In this document: positions 37,030 to 46,159 of the stretch, piece by piece
Layout: every line of letters begins with the position of its first letter
Numbering within the stretch: position 1 is the first letter of the stretch
Source: Chitinophagaceae bacterium
GTDB lineage: Bacteria > Bacteroidota > Bacteroidia > Chitinophagales > Chitinophagaceae
DNA: 64,000 bases
Direction of reading: 5' to 3'
Assembly: GCA_016719165.1 (NCBI GenBank)
Contig: JADKAJ010000001.1
Coordinates: 186,001 to 250,000, forward strand
The notes under the pieces: generated by a model
Seen by the model: only the letters and a program-made list of their open reading frames with translations
What the model was told of the DNA's origin: nothing
Database searches by the model: none
Position numbers and translations under genes: made by a program

Positions 37030-37797
37030 ATGGACTATGCTGTTGTTGCCGTACCTGCGGCACCGGTGAGGCGAAAGCCCCGTCACAATAAGGAAATGGT
37101 GAACCAACTGCTTTTTGGGGAAACGGTGAAAGTGTTAAAAGCAAGAGGTGATTTATGGGTGAAGGTACGCAGCCTGCATGATGGATATGAAGGATGGATG
37201 ACTCATACATTGCTGGAAGAGATCGATGAGAAAATGGCGAGTCAGCAAAGTGCTTTTATCACTGCTGATGTAATGAGTATCATATCTATTGGCGATAAAA
37301 AGCTCCATGTGCCTGCGGGGTCATCGCTTCCATTTTTTGAAAATGGCATAGGGAAGCTGGGTAAGCTTGACTATTATTTCAATGGAAATGCATACAACAG
37401 GAATACGCAACAACCTGGAGACGCCCTGGTAAGGGAATTTACCACAGCATGGCTGAATGCGCCTTATTTGTGGGGTGGCCGCACACCATTGGGAGTGGAT
37501 TGCAGTGGTTTTACACAGGTTATTTTTAAGTTATCGGGTATTGATCTTCCCCGTGATGCCTGGCAGCAGGCCCAGGAAGGAAAGGTGGTTAAAAAATTGA
37601 GCGAGGCACAAACTGGGGACCTGGCATTTTTTGACGACAAAGAAGAAATAGTGCATGTTGGAATTTTATTGGATAATCAACAGATCATTCATGCATCCGG
37701 CAAAGTAAGAATTGATACTATTGAAAAGAAGGGCTTAATCAATACAGATACCGGGAAAAGAATTTACAGGCTAAAGGCCATCCGCAGGTATTGGTAA
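37030..37797 (+). CDS. NlpC/P60 (C40) cysteine peptidase with SH3-like N-domains
   Basis: 255 aa, no signal peptide. Two SH3-like segments in the first 125 residues (RKPRHNKEMVNQLLFGETVKVL), then an NlpC/P60 domain with catalytic Cys158 (GVDCSGF), His209 (VHVGI) and His221 (IIHASG). It resembles YkfC-type gamma-D-glutamyl-L-diamino-acid endopeptidases that trim recycled muropeptides in the cytoplasm, which agrees with the lack of a signal. Its last 27 nt overlap the 3' end of the convergent gene. Confidence 0.88.
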   Translation: MDYAVVAVPAAPVRRKPRHNKEMVNQLLFGETVKVLKARGDLWVKVRSLHDGYEGWMTHTLLEEIDEKMASQQSAFITADVMSIISIGDKKLHVPAGSSLPFFENGIGKLGKLDYYFNGNAYNRNTQQPGDALVREFTTAWLNAPYLWGGRTPLGVDCSGFTQVIFKLSGIDLPRDAWQQAQEGKVVKKLSEAQTGDLAFFDDKEEIVHVGILLDNQQIIHASGKVRIDTIEKKGLINTDTGKRIYRLKAIRRYW

Positions 37798-38391
37798 GTA
37801 GGCCCTGTTTTCCACTACAGTAAAACGTACAGTTATGGCAAAGATGTTTTCCTCATTGTTCTTACTGGTCGACCAGGCAATAGTAAGTGGTGAAAAAATA
37901 AGGCTGCTGAGTAAATAGTCTCTTATCTCCCCTGTTTTTTTGTCTTGTAATTTTAACTCCCGGATGTTAACTCCGTCTGCTCCTTTTTTGTAGCGGTTAC
38001 AAAACTTATCAAACTCTTTCTGAATATCATTAACACCTTCTTTACCCGGCGGCGCATAGCCAACCAGCTGGTAAAGAAAAATATTATTAACCTTTCCTGT
38101 TGAATCTGTTATGTGCTCCCGTTCTGCCAATATGATTTTAGTACGGGTAGCTTTGAAGAAAAATGGAGAGTGCGAAGTGTAAGTACCTTCGAGAAAGAAC
38201 AGGGTGCTATCCGTTTTTTTATTGATTGTTTTATTGGTTAGTATCGGGTCATCCATCAGGCGAATAAGGAAGCTACTGAATTCTTTATTGAAGGGATTGA
38301 TCCGGTAATAGGTCTGTGCAATATTGTATACTTTTTGGGCATGCGCAGTTGAAATACTTAATACAAAAAGCAGCAGGTAAAACTTTTTCAT
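37771..38391 (-). CDS. hypothetical secreted protein
   Basis: 206 aa from the ATG at 38391 (signal MKKFYLLLFVLSISTAHAQ); the longer frame to 38424 lacks support. Mature part: KVYNIAQTYYRINPFNKEFSSFLIRLMDDPILT, then a beta-rich region with no recognised motif. Last gene of the minus-strand run that contains ppa and crcB. Its stop overlaps the C40 gene by 27 nt tail to tail. Confidence 0.62.
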   Translation of the reverse strand: MKKFYLLLFVLSISTAHAQKVYNIAQTYYRINPFNKEFSSFLIRLMDDPILTNKTINKKTDSTLFFLEGTYTSHSPFFFKATRTKIILAEREHITDSTGKVNNIFLYQLVGYAPPGKEGVNDIQKEFDKFCNRYKKGADGVNIRELKLQDKKTGEIRDYLLSSLIFSPLTIAWSTSKNNEENIFAITVRFTVVENRAYLPIPADGL

Positions 38392-38454
38392 CAAAGTAAT
38401 CATTAAGCCTGATGAATGTAGCAAATTAATAAGCGCAGAATGATAATTGGGTTG

Positions 38455-38871
38455 TTAAAAAATCCCTTTCAGCCATTTTACCAGCATGGTATCCCAGTTC
38501 AGCATTTTTAATGCAGTATAGAACAGGATAATGGCAAATATCTTTTTCAATACATCCTGGTTAATTGATAAAGCGATCTTGCCGCCAAAAAAACCACCAA
38601 TTACAAAACCGGCTGCCAAAAGTCCCACCACTTTCAGGTCAATAGGGGTACCCAGTTTCTGGCATTGGTGATAATAGTAAATGGAAGCGAGTATTACCAC
38701 GGGCAAAGTGAGTACGGCCAGTGAAGTGCCTTGTGCCTGGTGTTGAGTATACTGCATAAAAAAAACCAATGCCGGTACCATAATAATACCACCGCCAACA
38801 CCTACTAACCCACTGAGTACACCTGCAGACAAACCGATCAGCAGGGCTGTAATTATTTGTTGAGTAAGCAT
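38455..38871 (-). CDS. half-size TauE/SafE family transporter
   Basis: 138 aa from the ATG at 38871 (a GTG eight codons upstream at 38895 is the alternative). Four hydrophobic segments with the family motif SGLVGVGGGIIMVPALVFF and a GTSLAVLTLP segment. Full-length TauE/SafE proteins have two such halves in about 250 residues; this is one half and so probably acts as a dimer. Family substrates include sulfite and sulfoacetate; specificity here is unknown. 27 nt downstream of ppa and likely in its operon. Confidence 0.82.
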   Translation of the reverse strand: MLTQQIITALLIGLSAGVLSGLVGVGGGIIMVPALVFFMQYTQHQAQGTSLAVLTLPVVILASIYYYHQCQKLGTPIDLKVVGLLAAGFVIGGFFGGKIALSINQDVLKKIFAIILFYTALKMLNWDTMLVKWLKGIF

Positions 38872-38898
38872 AGTATGAATTTGGTTATTATTCACCGG

Positions 38899-39441
38899 TT
38901 ATTTCTTAAATGTCTCATTGTATAAATGGATGGAATCCTTTATGATCTTATAGGCGATCAGCTGATCCTGGAACGTATCAATTTCCACTTTTTTATTTTC
39001 TAGTACCTTGTATTGTTCAAAAAAGTTCCTTAATTCAAGCAGGAAGTGCTGGGGTAGCTCTTCCATTCTTGTTATATGATTGACGGAAGGGTCTTTGGAT
39101 GCGACGGCGATTATCTTATCGTCTTCCTGCCCGCTATCGATCATCTGCATATTGCCGATTACATTTGCTTCTACGAGGCAAAGTGATTGAATGGATTGGG
39201 AACAAATGACCAGGATATCCAGCGGGTCATTATCCAGTCCTAATGTTTGTGGAATAAAACCATAATTGATAGGATACTGGAAAGAAGAGTAAATAACCCT
39301 GTCCAGTTTTAATAAACCTGTTGCTTTATCTACTTCATATTTGGAACGGGAGCCCTGTGGTATTTCAATCAGCGCATTAACGGTTGCCGGTGCTTTTTCT
39401 CCGTAGGTGGCGCCATGCCATGGATGCAAAACATTTAGCAT
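38899..39441 (-). CDS. ppa: inorganic pyrophosphatase, soluble family I
   Basis: 180 aa. Catalytic motif GLDNDPLDIL (the DxDPxD signature), RSKYEVDK (Lys and Glu of the active site) and YGFIPQT. It hydrolyses pyrophosphate in the cytoplasm and is Mg-dependent. Ten nt downstream of the fluoride channel gene, so they are co-transcribed. Fluoride is a classical inhibitor of this enzyme family, which gives the pairing a likely meaning. Confidence 0.94.
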   Translation of the reverse strand: MLNVLHPWHGATYGEKAPATVNALIEIPQGSRSKYEVDKATGLLKLDRVIYSSFQYPINYGFIPQTLGLDNDPLDILVICSQSIQSLCLVEANVIGNMQMIDSGQEDDKIIAVASKDPSVNHITRMEELPQHFLLELRNFFEQYKVLENKKVEIDTFQDQLIAYKIIKDSIHLYNETFKK

Positions 39442-39451
39442 AATGATAGTT

Positions 39452-39823
39452 TTATCTGGTTAATTTCATTCCGGCGTAGGTTGCAACTAAGCCAATAAGT
39501 ACACTAGCGGCAACATATGAAAAAAAGAGACCTGTTTTGTTTTCTTTTAGCAATCCTATTCCTTCCAGCGTAAAGGCAGAGAAGGTGGTGAATCCGCCAC
39601 AAAGCCCTGTCATCAGGAACAGTTTCCAGTGTTCATTACTGTCAAAAGAACGGAAGCTCATGCCCCAGAAAACACCGATTAAAAAACAACCGGTAATATT
39701 TACCGCAAATGTGCCCCAGGGAAAAGAATGTGAATACACTTCAGCGAACCATCGCTGGCAAAGATACCGGGCAATGCTGCCCAGGCCACCGCCCAGTCCC
39801 ACTAAAAGAATATTTTTGATCAT
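39452..39823 (-). CDS. crcB: fluoride channel CrcB/Fluc
   Basis: 123 aa, four transmembrane helices. The family fingerprint is present: GGGLGSIARY near the N-terminus, FAVNITGCFLIG, and GLCGGFTTFSAFTLE. It forms a dual-topology dimer that lets fluoride leave the cell. The start overlaps the stop of the lipoprotein gene by ATGA (39820-39823), so translation is probably coupled. No fluoride riboswitch is recognisable upstream of the operon. Confidence 0.94.
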   Translation of the reverse strand: MIKNILLVGLGGGLGSIARYLCQRWFAEVYSHSFPWGTFAVNITGCFLIGVFWGMSFRSFDSNEHWKLFLMTGLCGGFTTFSAFTLEGIGLLKENKTGLFFSYVAASVLIGLVATYAGMKLTR

Positions 39824-40272
39824 TTCACAGTATCGTTGGTAATTACTTTGTTCAAAAGGGTATCTGCGTCATGCTCATACAGGTATTTAAGATCCACTAC
39901 CCATTGATTATCGGACTTTATTACCCGGAGCGTATCATGATCATTTTTAAAAGAATTGGAATAAATGACAAATGAGGTAGAGTCATTTACATCATTTACC
40001 GTATGAATAATGATGGTAGAGCCCTTGTATCCATCTTTCACTGCCTGGTCAGCATTTTTGTAGGATCGTTCTGCCACATCCAGGTAATTATTATTGAGAG
40101 AGTCCTGCAGCATATAGCTCCTGGCATCGTTGAATTTTCCATCAAGTGCTGAGCGGATAAAATTCCTTGCGGCATCAATATTATTTTCCGACTGTGCTGA
40201 TTTATCTTTTATATCACAGGAGTATCCGACGAACACTAAACTGAGGTATAAAATAATGATTCTGATATTCAT
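39820..40272 (-). CDS. hypothetical lipoprotein upstream of crcB
   Basis: 150 aa. Lipobox VGYSC with Cys at residue 19. The NTF2/DUF4878-like arrangement (ARNFIRSALDGKFNDARSYML, then SNQWVVDL after a beta region) suggests a small cystatin/NTF2-like domain. Its ATGA overlap with crcB makes it the first gene of the operon. Function unknown; a link to fluoride is only by position. Confidence 0.75.
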   Translation of the reverse strand: MNIRIIILYLSLVFVGYSCDIKDKSAQSENNIDAARNFIRSALDGKFNDARSYMLQDSLNNNYLDVAERSYKNADQAVKDGYKGSTIIIHTVNDVNDSTSFVIYSNSFKNDHDTLRVIKSDNQWVVDLKYLYEHDADTLLNKVITNDTVK

Positions 40273-40306
40273 GATTGCAAAATACTAAAAGTTTGACGGC
40301 TCTAAA

Positions 40307-40338
40307 CAAAAACACCCCTCTAAAAGGGGTGCTTTTTT
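40307..40338 (-). terminator. intrinsic terminator of the 40354-40965 gene
   Basis: CACCCCT and AGGGGTG (40313-40331) pair around CTAAA, with AAAAA on one side and CTTTTTT on the other. It lies 15 nt past the stop at 40354 and before the crcB operon, insulating the two. Confidence 0.85.
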
Positions 40339-40353
40339 ATAAATTGGTTCTGG

Positions 40354-40965
40354 TTAGTTCTGCTTCATTTTTTCCAGTTCCTTCATCGCATCTTTCATCT
40401 GGTCCATTTGTTTTGGGTCCATTGATTTTAACGCACTATCAATGGTTTCAAACCCTTTTTTAAGTGAATCCATATTGAAGTCCTTCATTTTGTCAATATC
40501 TTCCGGGTTGATTTCAGTGCCATCTTCTTTGGCTTTGTCCATACCCATTTTCATTAATGTTCCCATACTGAAATCGACTTTCCAGCTGCCATCTTCTTTT
40601 TTCAGCGGGAAATCTACTGTCTCATTTTTCTTTTTATTCGTAACTGATACGGTGGCATTACTACCATCAATTTTGGCATCGCCAACCACCATATTTTTAA
40701 AATCTTCAGCGGGATCTTCTTCTGTTTTTTCAGTGCCTTTCATTTTTTCGGCCATATCCATGGCTTTTTTCATCATATCCATTGTGCTTTTGCTGTCTTT
40801 GGTCGCCAGTTTAGCAGCGCCTTCAAGGTCTTTTTTAGCCATCCTTTCAAAGAAGGCAACAAGTACAGCTTTGGGGTTATCTGCAACACCGTCTTTGCCT
40901 TTACATCCTGTTATTATCAGGGCGGTTACTGCAACAGCGAAAATGGAATTCATTACTTTTTTCAT
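40354..40965 (-). CDS. DUF4878-like lipoprotein
   Basis: 203 aa. Lipobox IITGC (Cys at residue 21). An NTF2-like DUF4878 region (about 30-130: NPKAVLVAFFERMAKKDLEGAAKLA, NMVVGDAKIDGSNATVSVTNKKKNETVDFPLKKEDGSWKVDF), then a Met/Lys/Asp-rich helical tail (DPKQMDQMKDAMKELEKMKQ). Common in Bacteroidota, function unknown. Monocistronic. Confidence 0.82.
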   Translation of the reverse strand: MKKVMNSIFAVAVTALIITGCKGKDGVADNPKAVLVAFFERMAKKDLEGAAKLATKDSKSTMDMMKKAMDMAEKMKGTEKTEEDPAEDFKNMVVGDAKIDGSNATVSVTNKKKNETVDFPLKKEDGSWKVDFSMGTLMKMGMDKAKEDGTEINPEDIDKMKDFNMDSLKKGFETIDSALKSMDPKQMDQMKDAMKELEKMKQN

Positions 40966-41016
40966 GTGTTAAATGGTTTAAGGCTTCAAATGTAGCAATT
41001 ACAGGTATAAAAGATA

Positions 41017-41655
41017 TCAAAGTTTAAAACTTTCCTTTTTAACCAGTTTACAGTCGGGATGAAGGAAAATATCATCAGTGGTAACGCCAAACGGGATGGT
41101 ATCAAGGCGTACATAATCCGTATAGGTGCCATGAACTGCTTTATTCAGTGATTTAAATACAAATTCAGAGCAATACATTTTATCGTCGCTCCGGAAATTG
41201 AAATACATATCAAATTTTAAACCCTGCTGATAGTAGTTAAGTACTGTTTGTTGCATTAACCGGATTTGCCCGCTGGTTAAACCGTAACGATAAATTCCGA
41301 AGGCATCATTATCTTTTGGGTTACAAAAACTATCAATCGGCTCCCGCAGTAATTTCTGGCTGGGGTTATAACTGCCGCCTAAGGCATGATAAACAAATAC
41401 ACTGTCGTTTTCAATAAAAACTATACCACAATGCGAGTAGGAAGTGTCTTTCCGGTTCATACTCCGCGCCGCCCGGCTTACATCGTCTATCCCATTTCTG
41501 AAAATAATATCCCCGCTTTTGATGAGTGACTTTGCACGGTCTATTTGCTGAAAATTGGCAGCCAGCATTGCTGGTGTCAGTTGCGTATCCTGCGAATTTT
41601 TGCAGGATGAACATAAAAAAAGCAGGAATAAAAAGACAAATTCAGTTCTCTTCAT
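41017..41655 (-). CDS. YiiX-like permuted papain-fold lipoprotein
   Basis: 212 aa. Lipobox LCSSC at residues 14-18. The permuted NlpC/P60 order is seen: His in SHCGIVFI before Cys in MYCSEFVFKSL, plus SGDIIFRNG near the N-terminus. Members are expected to be amidases or peptidases acting on peptidoglycan or lipids, but few have been characterised. Likely attached to the periplasmic face of a membrane. 27 nt downstream of phoH on the same strand. Confidence 0.85.
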   Translation of the reverse strand: MKRTEFVFLFLLFLCSSCKNSQDTQLTPAMLAANFQQIDRAKSLIKSGDIIFRNGIDDVSRAARSMNRKDTSYSHCGIVFIENDSVFVYHALGGSYNPSQKLLREPIDSFCNPKDNDAFGIYRYGLTSGQIRLMQQTVLNYYQQGLKFDMYFNFRSDDKMYCSEFVFKSLNKAVHGTYTDYVRLDTIPFGVTTDDIFLHPDCKLVKKESFKL

Positions 41656-41682
41656 TCCTGCAAATTAATATAAGTTTTTCCG

Positions 41683-42699
41683 CTATTGGGGTTTATCCTT
41701 CTTCAGTATAGCCGGTGTTTGCCGGTTGGCATATTCTTCGTTTTCTTTTTCATGTTCCTTGTTATAAGCCTTTATGATGGCCTTCACCAGGCGGTGACGA
41801 ACCACATCTTCTTCGTCCAGCTCAATATGGGCAATGCCATCAATATTTCTTAAGATCCGGGTTGCCATTTGCAAACCACTCCGTTGGTTCCTGGGCAGGT
41901 CTACCTGGGTCATATCACCAGTAATAATAGCTTTTGCATTAGCGCCAATCCTGGTTAGAAACATTTTTAATTGCAGTTCTGTAGCATTCTGGGCTTCATC
42001 CAATATGATATAAGCATTATCCAATGTGCGGCCACGCATATAGGCCAATGGAGCAATTTCTATTGTCCGGGTGGTCATATAATAACCCAATTTGTCAGCA
42101 GGTATCATATCATCCAATGCATCGTACAAGGGGCGCAGGTAAGGGTCGATCTTTTCTTTCAGGTCGCCGGGAAGAAAACCAAGACTTTCACCTGCTTCCA
42201 CAGCAGGTCTTGTCAGGATGATCTTTTTCACCTGTTTATTTTTTAATGCCCGTACCGCCAGTGCCACAGCAGTATACGTTTTGCCGGTACCGGCTGGGCC
42301 GATGGCAAAAACGATATCGTTCTTATCCGATTCCTGTACCAGTCTTTTCTGGTTAGCGGTTCTGGCCCTTACTGATTTTCCGTTGGGACCAAATACCAAT
42401 ACTTCATTGGGGTTCTTCTCTTTAAAATGGTCGATGACTTCTGCATCATCTCCACCCAAAACCTGTTCAAAATAATTCTGGCTCATGTGACCATTCCGTT
42501 CCAGGTACGAAACAATAAGAGAAATTTTTTCCCGGGCAGTTTCAATCTGTTCAGGTGCCCCGCTCAGCTTCAGCTGGGTGCCGCGGGAGAGTATTTTCAG
42601 CAGGGGAAATTTCTTTTTGAGGATGTCGAGCTTACCGTTGTTTACACCAAAAAATTCAATAGGGTTTACGGTTTCAAGGTTGATGATAGTGTCTGTCAA
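41683..42699 (-). CDS. PhoH family ATPase
   Basis: 338 aa. N-terminal KH-like region, then a P-loop ATPase domain with Walker A GPAGTGKT and Walker B IILDEAQN, and EAGESLGFLPGD between them. It is a cytoplasmic nucleotide-binding protein, suspected RNA helicase/RNase-associated. The start is TTG at 42699: no ATG lies between the upstream stop and the conserved INLETVNPIEFFGVNN. Single or first gene of a pair with 41017-41655. Confidence 0.93.
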   Translation of the reverse strand: MTDTIINLETVNPIEFFGVNNGKLDILKKKFPLLKILSRGTQLKLSGAPEQIETAREKISLIVSYLERNGHMSQNYFEQVLGGDDAEVIDHFKEKNPNEVLVFGPNGKSVRARTANQKRLVQESDKNDIVFAIGPAGTGKTYTAVALAVRALKNKQVKKIILTRPAVEAGESLGFLPGDLKEKIDPYLRPLYDALDDMIPADKLGYYMTTRTIEIAPLAYMRGRTLDNAYIILDEAQNATELQLKMFLTRIGANAKAIITGDMTQVDLPRNQRSGLQMATRILRNIDGIAHIELDEEDVVRHRLVKAIIKAYNKEHEKENEEYANRQTPAILKKDKPQ

Positions 42700-42963
42700 T
42701 GCACTTCGGTTTATGTTTCTACTAAGCCGGCGAAGGGTAGTACCGGATTATTTTGCGTCTTCTGCCCGATTACAGAAGCTTTACCCTTCTGCATCAATAT
42801 TACTTAGCAATATTGTGACTTCCTAAAGTTACTTATTCACAGGTTGTGAATAGAGTTTTGGCGGATGAAAGTTTAGTTAATGATTTTTTATGTATGATAC
42901 AGGTCAGTTTTAAAGATGCCTGATATCAGCCGGAGGTTTTAAGATAAGTGATAACTTTAATGC

Positions 42964-43446
42964 ATGGCACAAGAAATAAAACCAATAAAAAGAAGCAGTC
43001 AACTGGCTCCCCTTAGCCGGGAGCACCACGATGGATTATTGTTTGCGTGGAAAATAAAACAGGGGTTGGACAATAAAACTCCCCTGGACAAGCTGAGAAA
43101 ATATTCCCTGTGGTACTGGCAGCAGCACATCAAACCGCATTTTTTCCAGGAAGAAAAAATACTGATGCCTTATATGCCAGCGAACCACCCGATGGCAAAA
43201 CAACTAAAGGAAGAGCATGACCAAATCAGGGAACTAATTCTTAGTCTCGATGCTGAAGCTGACGAGAGGGATTTCACCATATTAGCAGACCTGTTGAATA
43301 AACATATCCGCTTTGAAGAAAGGCAACTCTTTGCATTCCTGGAGGAGATACTAACGCCTGAACAATTGGATAAAGTTTTTCAGCAACTGGAAGAGCATCC
43401 GCTAACCTGCGGGGAATGGAACGATGAATTTTGGGTTAAAAAGTAA
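42964..43446 (+). CDS. hemerythrin HHE-domain protein
   Basis: 160 aa, soluble. HHE cation-binding four-helix bundle: LSREHHDGLLFAWK, HIKPHFFQEEKIL, EEHDQIREL and HIRFEERQLFAFLEE give the His and Glu ligands of a diiron site. Probable roles are oxygen, NO or iron sensing or storage in the cytoplasm; no catalytic partner is adjacent. Divergent from phoH across 264 nt. Confidence 0.88.
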   Translation: MAQEIKPIKRSSQLAPLSREHHDGLLFAWKIKQGLDNKTPLDKLRKYSLWYWQQHIKPHFFQEEKILMPYMPANHPMAKQLKEEHDQIRELILSLDAEADERDFTILADLLNKHIRFEERQLFAFLEEILTPEQLDKVFQQLEEHPLTCGEWNDEFWVKK

Positions 43447-43694
43447 AATAATACTGATGCGCCCTGGATGATTTTAAGTACCTGTATCAAGTTAGCCAGA
43501 CCACAGGATTTATAAGAATACAATTGACATCTTTCCTTATACTGCAGCAACGGAGTATAAATTATTGCTTATTTCCCTTTTGGGCGACGGGAATTCATTT
43601 TTCCCTGTTAAAGAATATGAAAAGATGATAATAAACAGGGATTACAGGGAAAGAATTACAAATTTTGCTGTCGAATTAATTTAATGGCCGGAAG

Positions 43695-46145
43695 ATGAAA
43701 TTTAAGCTCTCTCTATTATTACTGTTTTTGTTACTGGCTATCTTTTCACAGGGCCAGTTGTACAGGGTTTCCGGCGTTGTGATGGATAGTAAAAAAGAAC
43801 CGGTTCCCCTTGCCAGTGTAGAAATAAAAGAATTGCGGAAGGGTTCTGTTACCAAAGACAATGGCTCTTTTGAATTTTTCCTGGAAAGAGGAAAGTATGA
43901 CCTTGTTGTGAGCATGATCGGTTTCAGTACTAAAGTGGTTACTATTTATATTAATAATGAAGACATCGTTGAGAATGTGGTACTTGATCCCGATGAGTCC
44001 AATGTTTTATCAGAAGTAGTGCTAAAAGTGAAAACCCGGGACAGGGCAGAAGAGCTGATCCGCAATGTGATCAAACAAAAAGAAACAGTATTGGGTGCCA
44101 TAGGCTCTTATTCCTGCAATATTTATATAAAAGCTTTTCAACTGGATTCCGGCTTCACCAAAAAGAAAAAGGCGATTGAAGCAGATACAATTATTAAAGA
44201 AGATTATGAGGGCATGTCGCTTACGGAAGTATCACTCCGGCTTGACCGCAGTGCCGGCGGGCAGATAAAGGAAGAACGGGTGGGGGTGAAAAAAATGGGA
44301 AATACAGAAAGCCTTTTTTACCTCTCTACTACAGAAGGAGATTTTTATATGTTTAACAACATGATACAGGCGCCGCCTGTATCCAAAATACCATTTGTAT
44401 CGCCACTCAGTTATAGCGGGTTGATGGCCTACCGGTTCAAAACACTAAAGATTGACCGAACCATAAAACCCAAAGTGTACACTATTGCTATCCGGCCAAG
44501 ACAATTGAGTAATGCCACCATTGAAGGAGAAATTACCATACAGGACAGTACCTGGGAGGTATTCAGCACAGTGTTCAGGTTGCCACAGGCCCATATGCCT
44601 GAATATGATTACATGGAAGTGAAGCAACAGTATGGCAAAGTAGGGGATAGTGCCCGTATGATCACCCGCCAGCAGTTCAGTTATTATACGAAAGTAAAAG
44701 GGGGCAGGCGGTATGGTGAAACAACAGCCATTTATTCAGATTTTGAGTTACAGAAAAATTTTAAAAGAGGGCATTTTGGTAATGAAGTAAGCTCTACATC
44801 GCAGGAAGCATATGAAAAGGATTCTGTATTCTGGAAAAGCGTAAGAACAGAACCTCTTTCCAAACAACAGGCCTTATTTGCCAGGTACCAGGATAGTGTG
44901 TATCGGTATATGCGCAGTGAAACTTATCTCGATTCGATGGATAGGGTGCTGAACAGGATCACCTGGCCCAAGATGCTGATCTTCGGTCAGGTATTTAATG
45001 ACCACAAGAAAGAGAGGATGTGGATACTGCCTCCCATTACTTCATTGATACAACCTGTTGCCTTTGGTGGTGCCCGGCTGAAACTGGCAGGAGCTTATCG
45101 TAAAACCTATTCATCCCGGAAAAATTTATTCCTGGAAGCAGATATTAGTTACGGCTTTCGCAATAAGGATATCAATGGAACCGTGAGTATACATCGGATG
45201 TACAATCCGTTTAACCGGGGACAATTTAAAATAAGTGCGGGCCGCAATTTTGAATTCATTTATCCCGGGGATGCCTGGGTAAATGTGCTGAAACGAAGCA
45301 ATATTTACCTGAACAATTCGCTGGAACTATCGCATGAACTTGAACTCTTCAACGGTGTAATGCTGCTGAATAAATTAGAAGTTGCACTGCGCCGTTCGGT
45401 AAGTGATTATAAAGTGGGTAACAATGCCGACAGCATTTTTGGCATCCCTAATGAACCACCGGTGGAGTTTGACCCGTATAATGCTACGTATAATGAGATC
45501 AAACTTTACTATACACCCAATATGAAGTACATCAGGGAACCTAAAGAGAAGATATACCTGGGTTCCAAATGGCCCACTTTTTATGTGACCTGGCGGAAAG
45601 GGGTACCCAAATTGTTTAACAGTAAAATTGATTTTGATTACCTGGAGTTTGGCATGGAGCAGAAGATCAACCTGGGTGTGGCAGGCAATACATCCTATAT
45701 CATTAAGTCGGGGGATTTTACCAACACCAATGATCTGCGTATCATTGATTATAAATTTATGCGGCAGGGCGACCCATTATTTTTTCAGAATCCACAATAT
45801 GCTTTCCAGGCACTGGATTCAACTTTCCCGGTATTTGACCGGTACTACCAGGGAAACATAGTGCATGAATTTAACGGGGCGCTGATCAATAAAATTCCTT
45901 TCTTTAAAAAGCTAAAACTGCAGGAAGTGGCAGGCGGGGGATTTTTAATCACGAAAGACAGGAGCCTTCGCTATTTTGAATTTTTTACAGGAATTGAAAG
46001 GGTATTTAAATGGCCTTTCAATCCATTGGCAAGAGTAAAGCTAGGTGCCTATGTGGTTGGTTCGGTAGCTAACAAATTCAATAACCCGGTTCAGTTCAAA
46101 ATTGGATTGACCACATGGGACAGGTTCAGGAACAGGTGGAGATGA
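43695..46145 (+). CDS. DUF5686 outer-membrane protein with carboxypeptidase-regulatory N-domain
   Basis: 816 aa. Signal peptide ending AIFSQG, then a carboxypeptidase-regulatory-like (CarboxypepD_reg) domain (YRVSGVVMDSKKEPVPLASVEI, about 22-110) and a large C-terminal beta-barrel-like DUF5686 region ending RFRNRWR. Such proteins sit in the outer membrane of Bacteroidota and some are linked to surface assembly. Function not known. Ends 14 nt before a convergent barrel-like gene. Confidence 0.88.
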   Translation: MKFKLSLLLLFLLLAIFSQGQLYRVSGVVMDSKKEPVPLASVEIKELRKGSVTKDNGSFEFFLERGKYDLVVSMIGFSTKVVTIYINNEDIVENVVLDPDESNVLSEVVLKVKTRDRAEELIRNVIKQKETVLGAIGSYSCNIYIKAFQLDSGFTKKKKAIEADTIIKEDYEGMSLTEVSLRLDRSAGGQIKEERVGVKKMGNTESLFYLSTTEGDFYMFNNMIQAPPVSKIPFVSPLSYSGLMAYRFKTLKIDRTIKPKVYTIAIRPRQLSNATIEGEITIQDSTWEVFSTVFRLPQAHMPEYDYMEVKQQYGKVGDSARMITRQQFSYYTKVKGGRRYGETTAIYSDFELQKNFKRGHFGNEVSSTSQEAYEKDSVFWKSVRTEPLSKQQALFARYQDSVYRYMRSETYLDSMDRVLNRITWPKMLIFGQVFNDHKKERMWILPPITSLIQPVAFGGARLKLAGAYRKTYSSRKNLFLEADISYGFRNKDINGTVSIHRMYNPFNRGQFKISAGRNFEFIYPGDAWVNVLKRSNIYLNNSLELSHELELFNGVMLLNKLEVALRRSVSDYKVGNNADSIFGIPNEPPVEFDPYNATYNEIKLYYTPNMKYIREPKEKIYLGSKWPTFYVTWRKGVPKLFNSKIDFDYLEFGMEQKINLGVAGNTSYIIKSGDFTNTNDLRIIDYKFMRQGDPLFFQNPQYAFQALDSTFPVFDRYYQGNIVHEFNGALINKIPFFKKLKLQEVAGGGFLITKDRSLRYFEFFTGIERVFKWPFNPLARVKLGAYVVGSVANKFNNPVQFKIGLTTWDRFRNRWR

Positions 46146-46159
46146 TCAATTTAATTTCC

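Noticed and set aside
40273..40353. Search for a fluoride riboswitch before the crcB operon
   Set aside because: The region is short, mostly occupied by the terminator of the upstream gene, and lacks the conserved riboswitch motifs I know.
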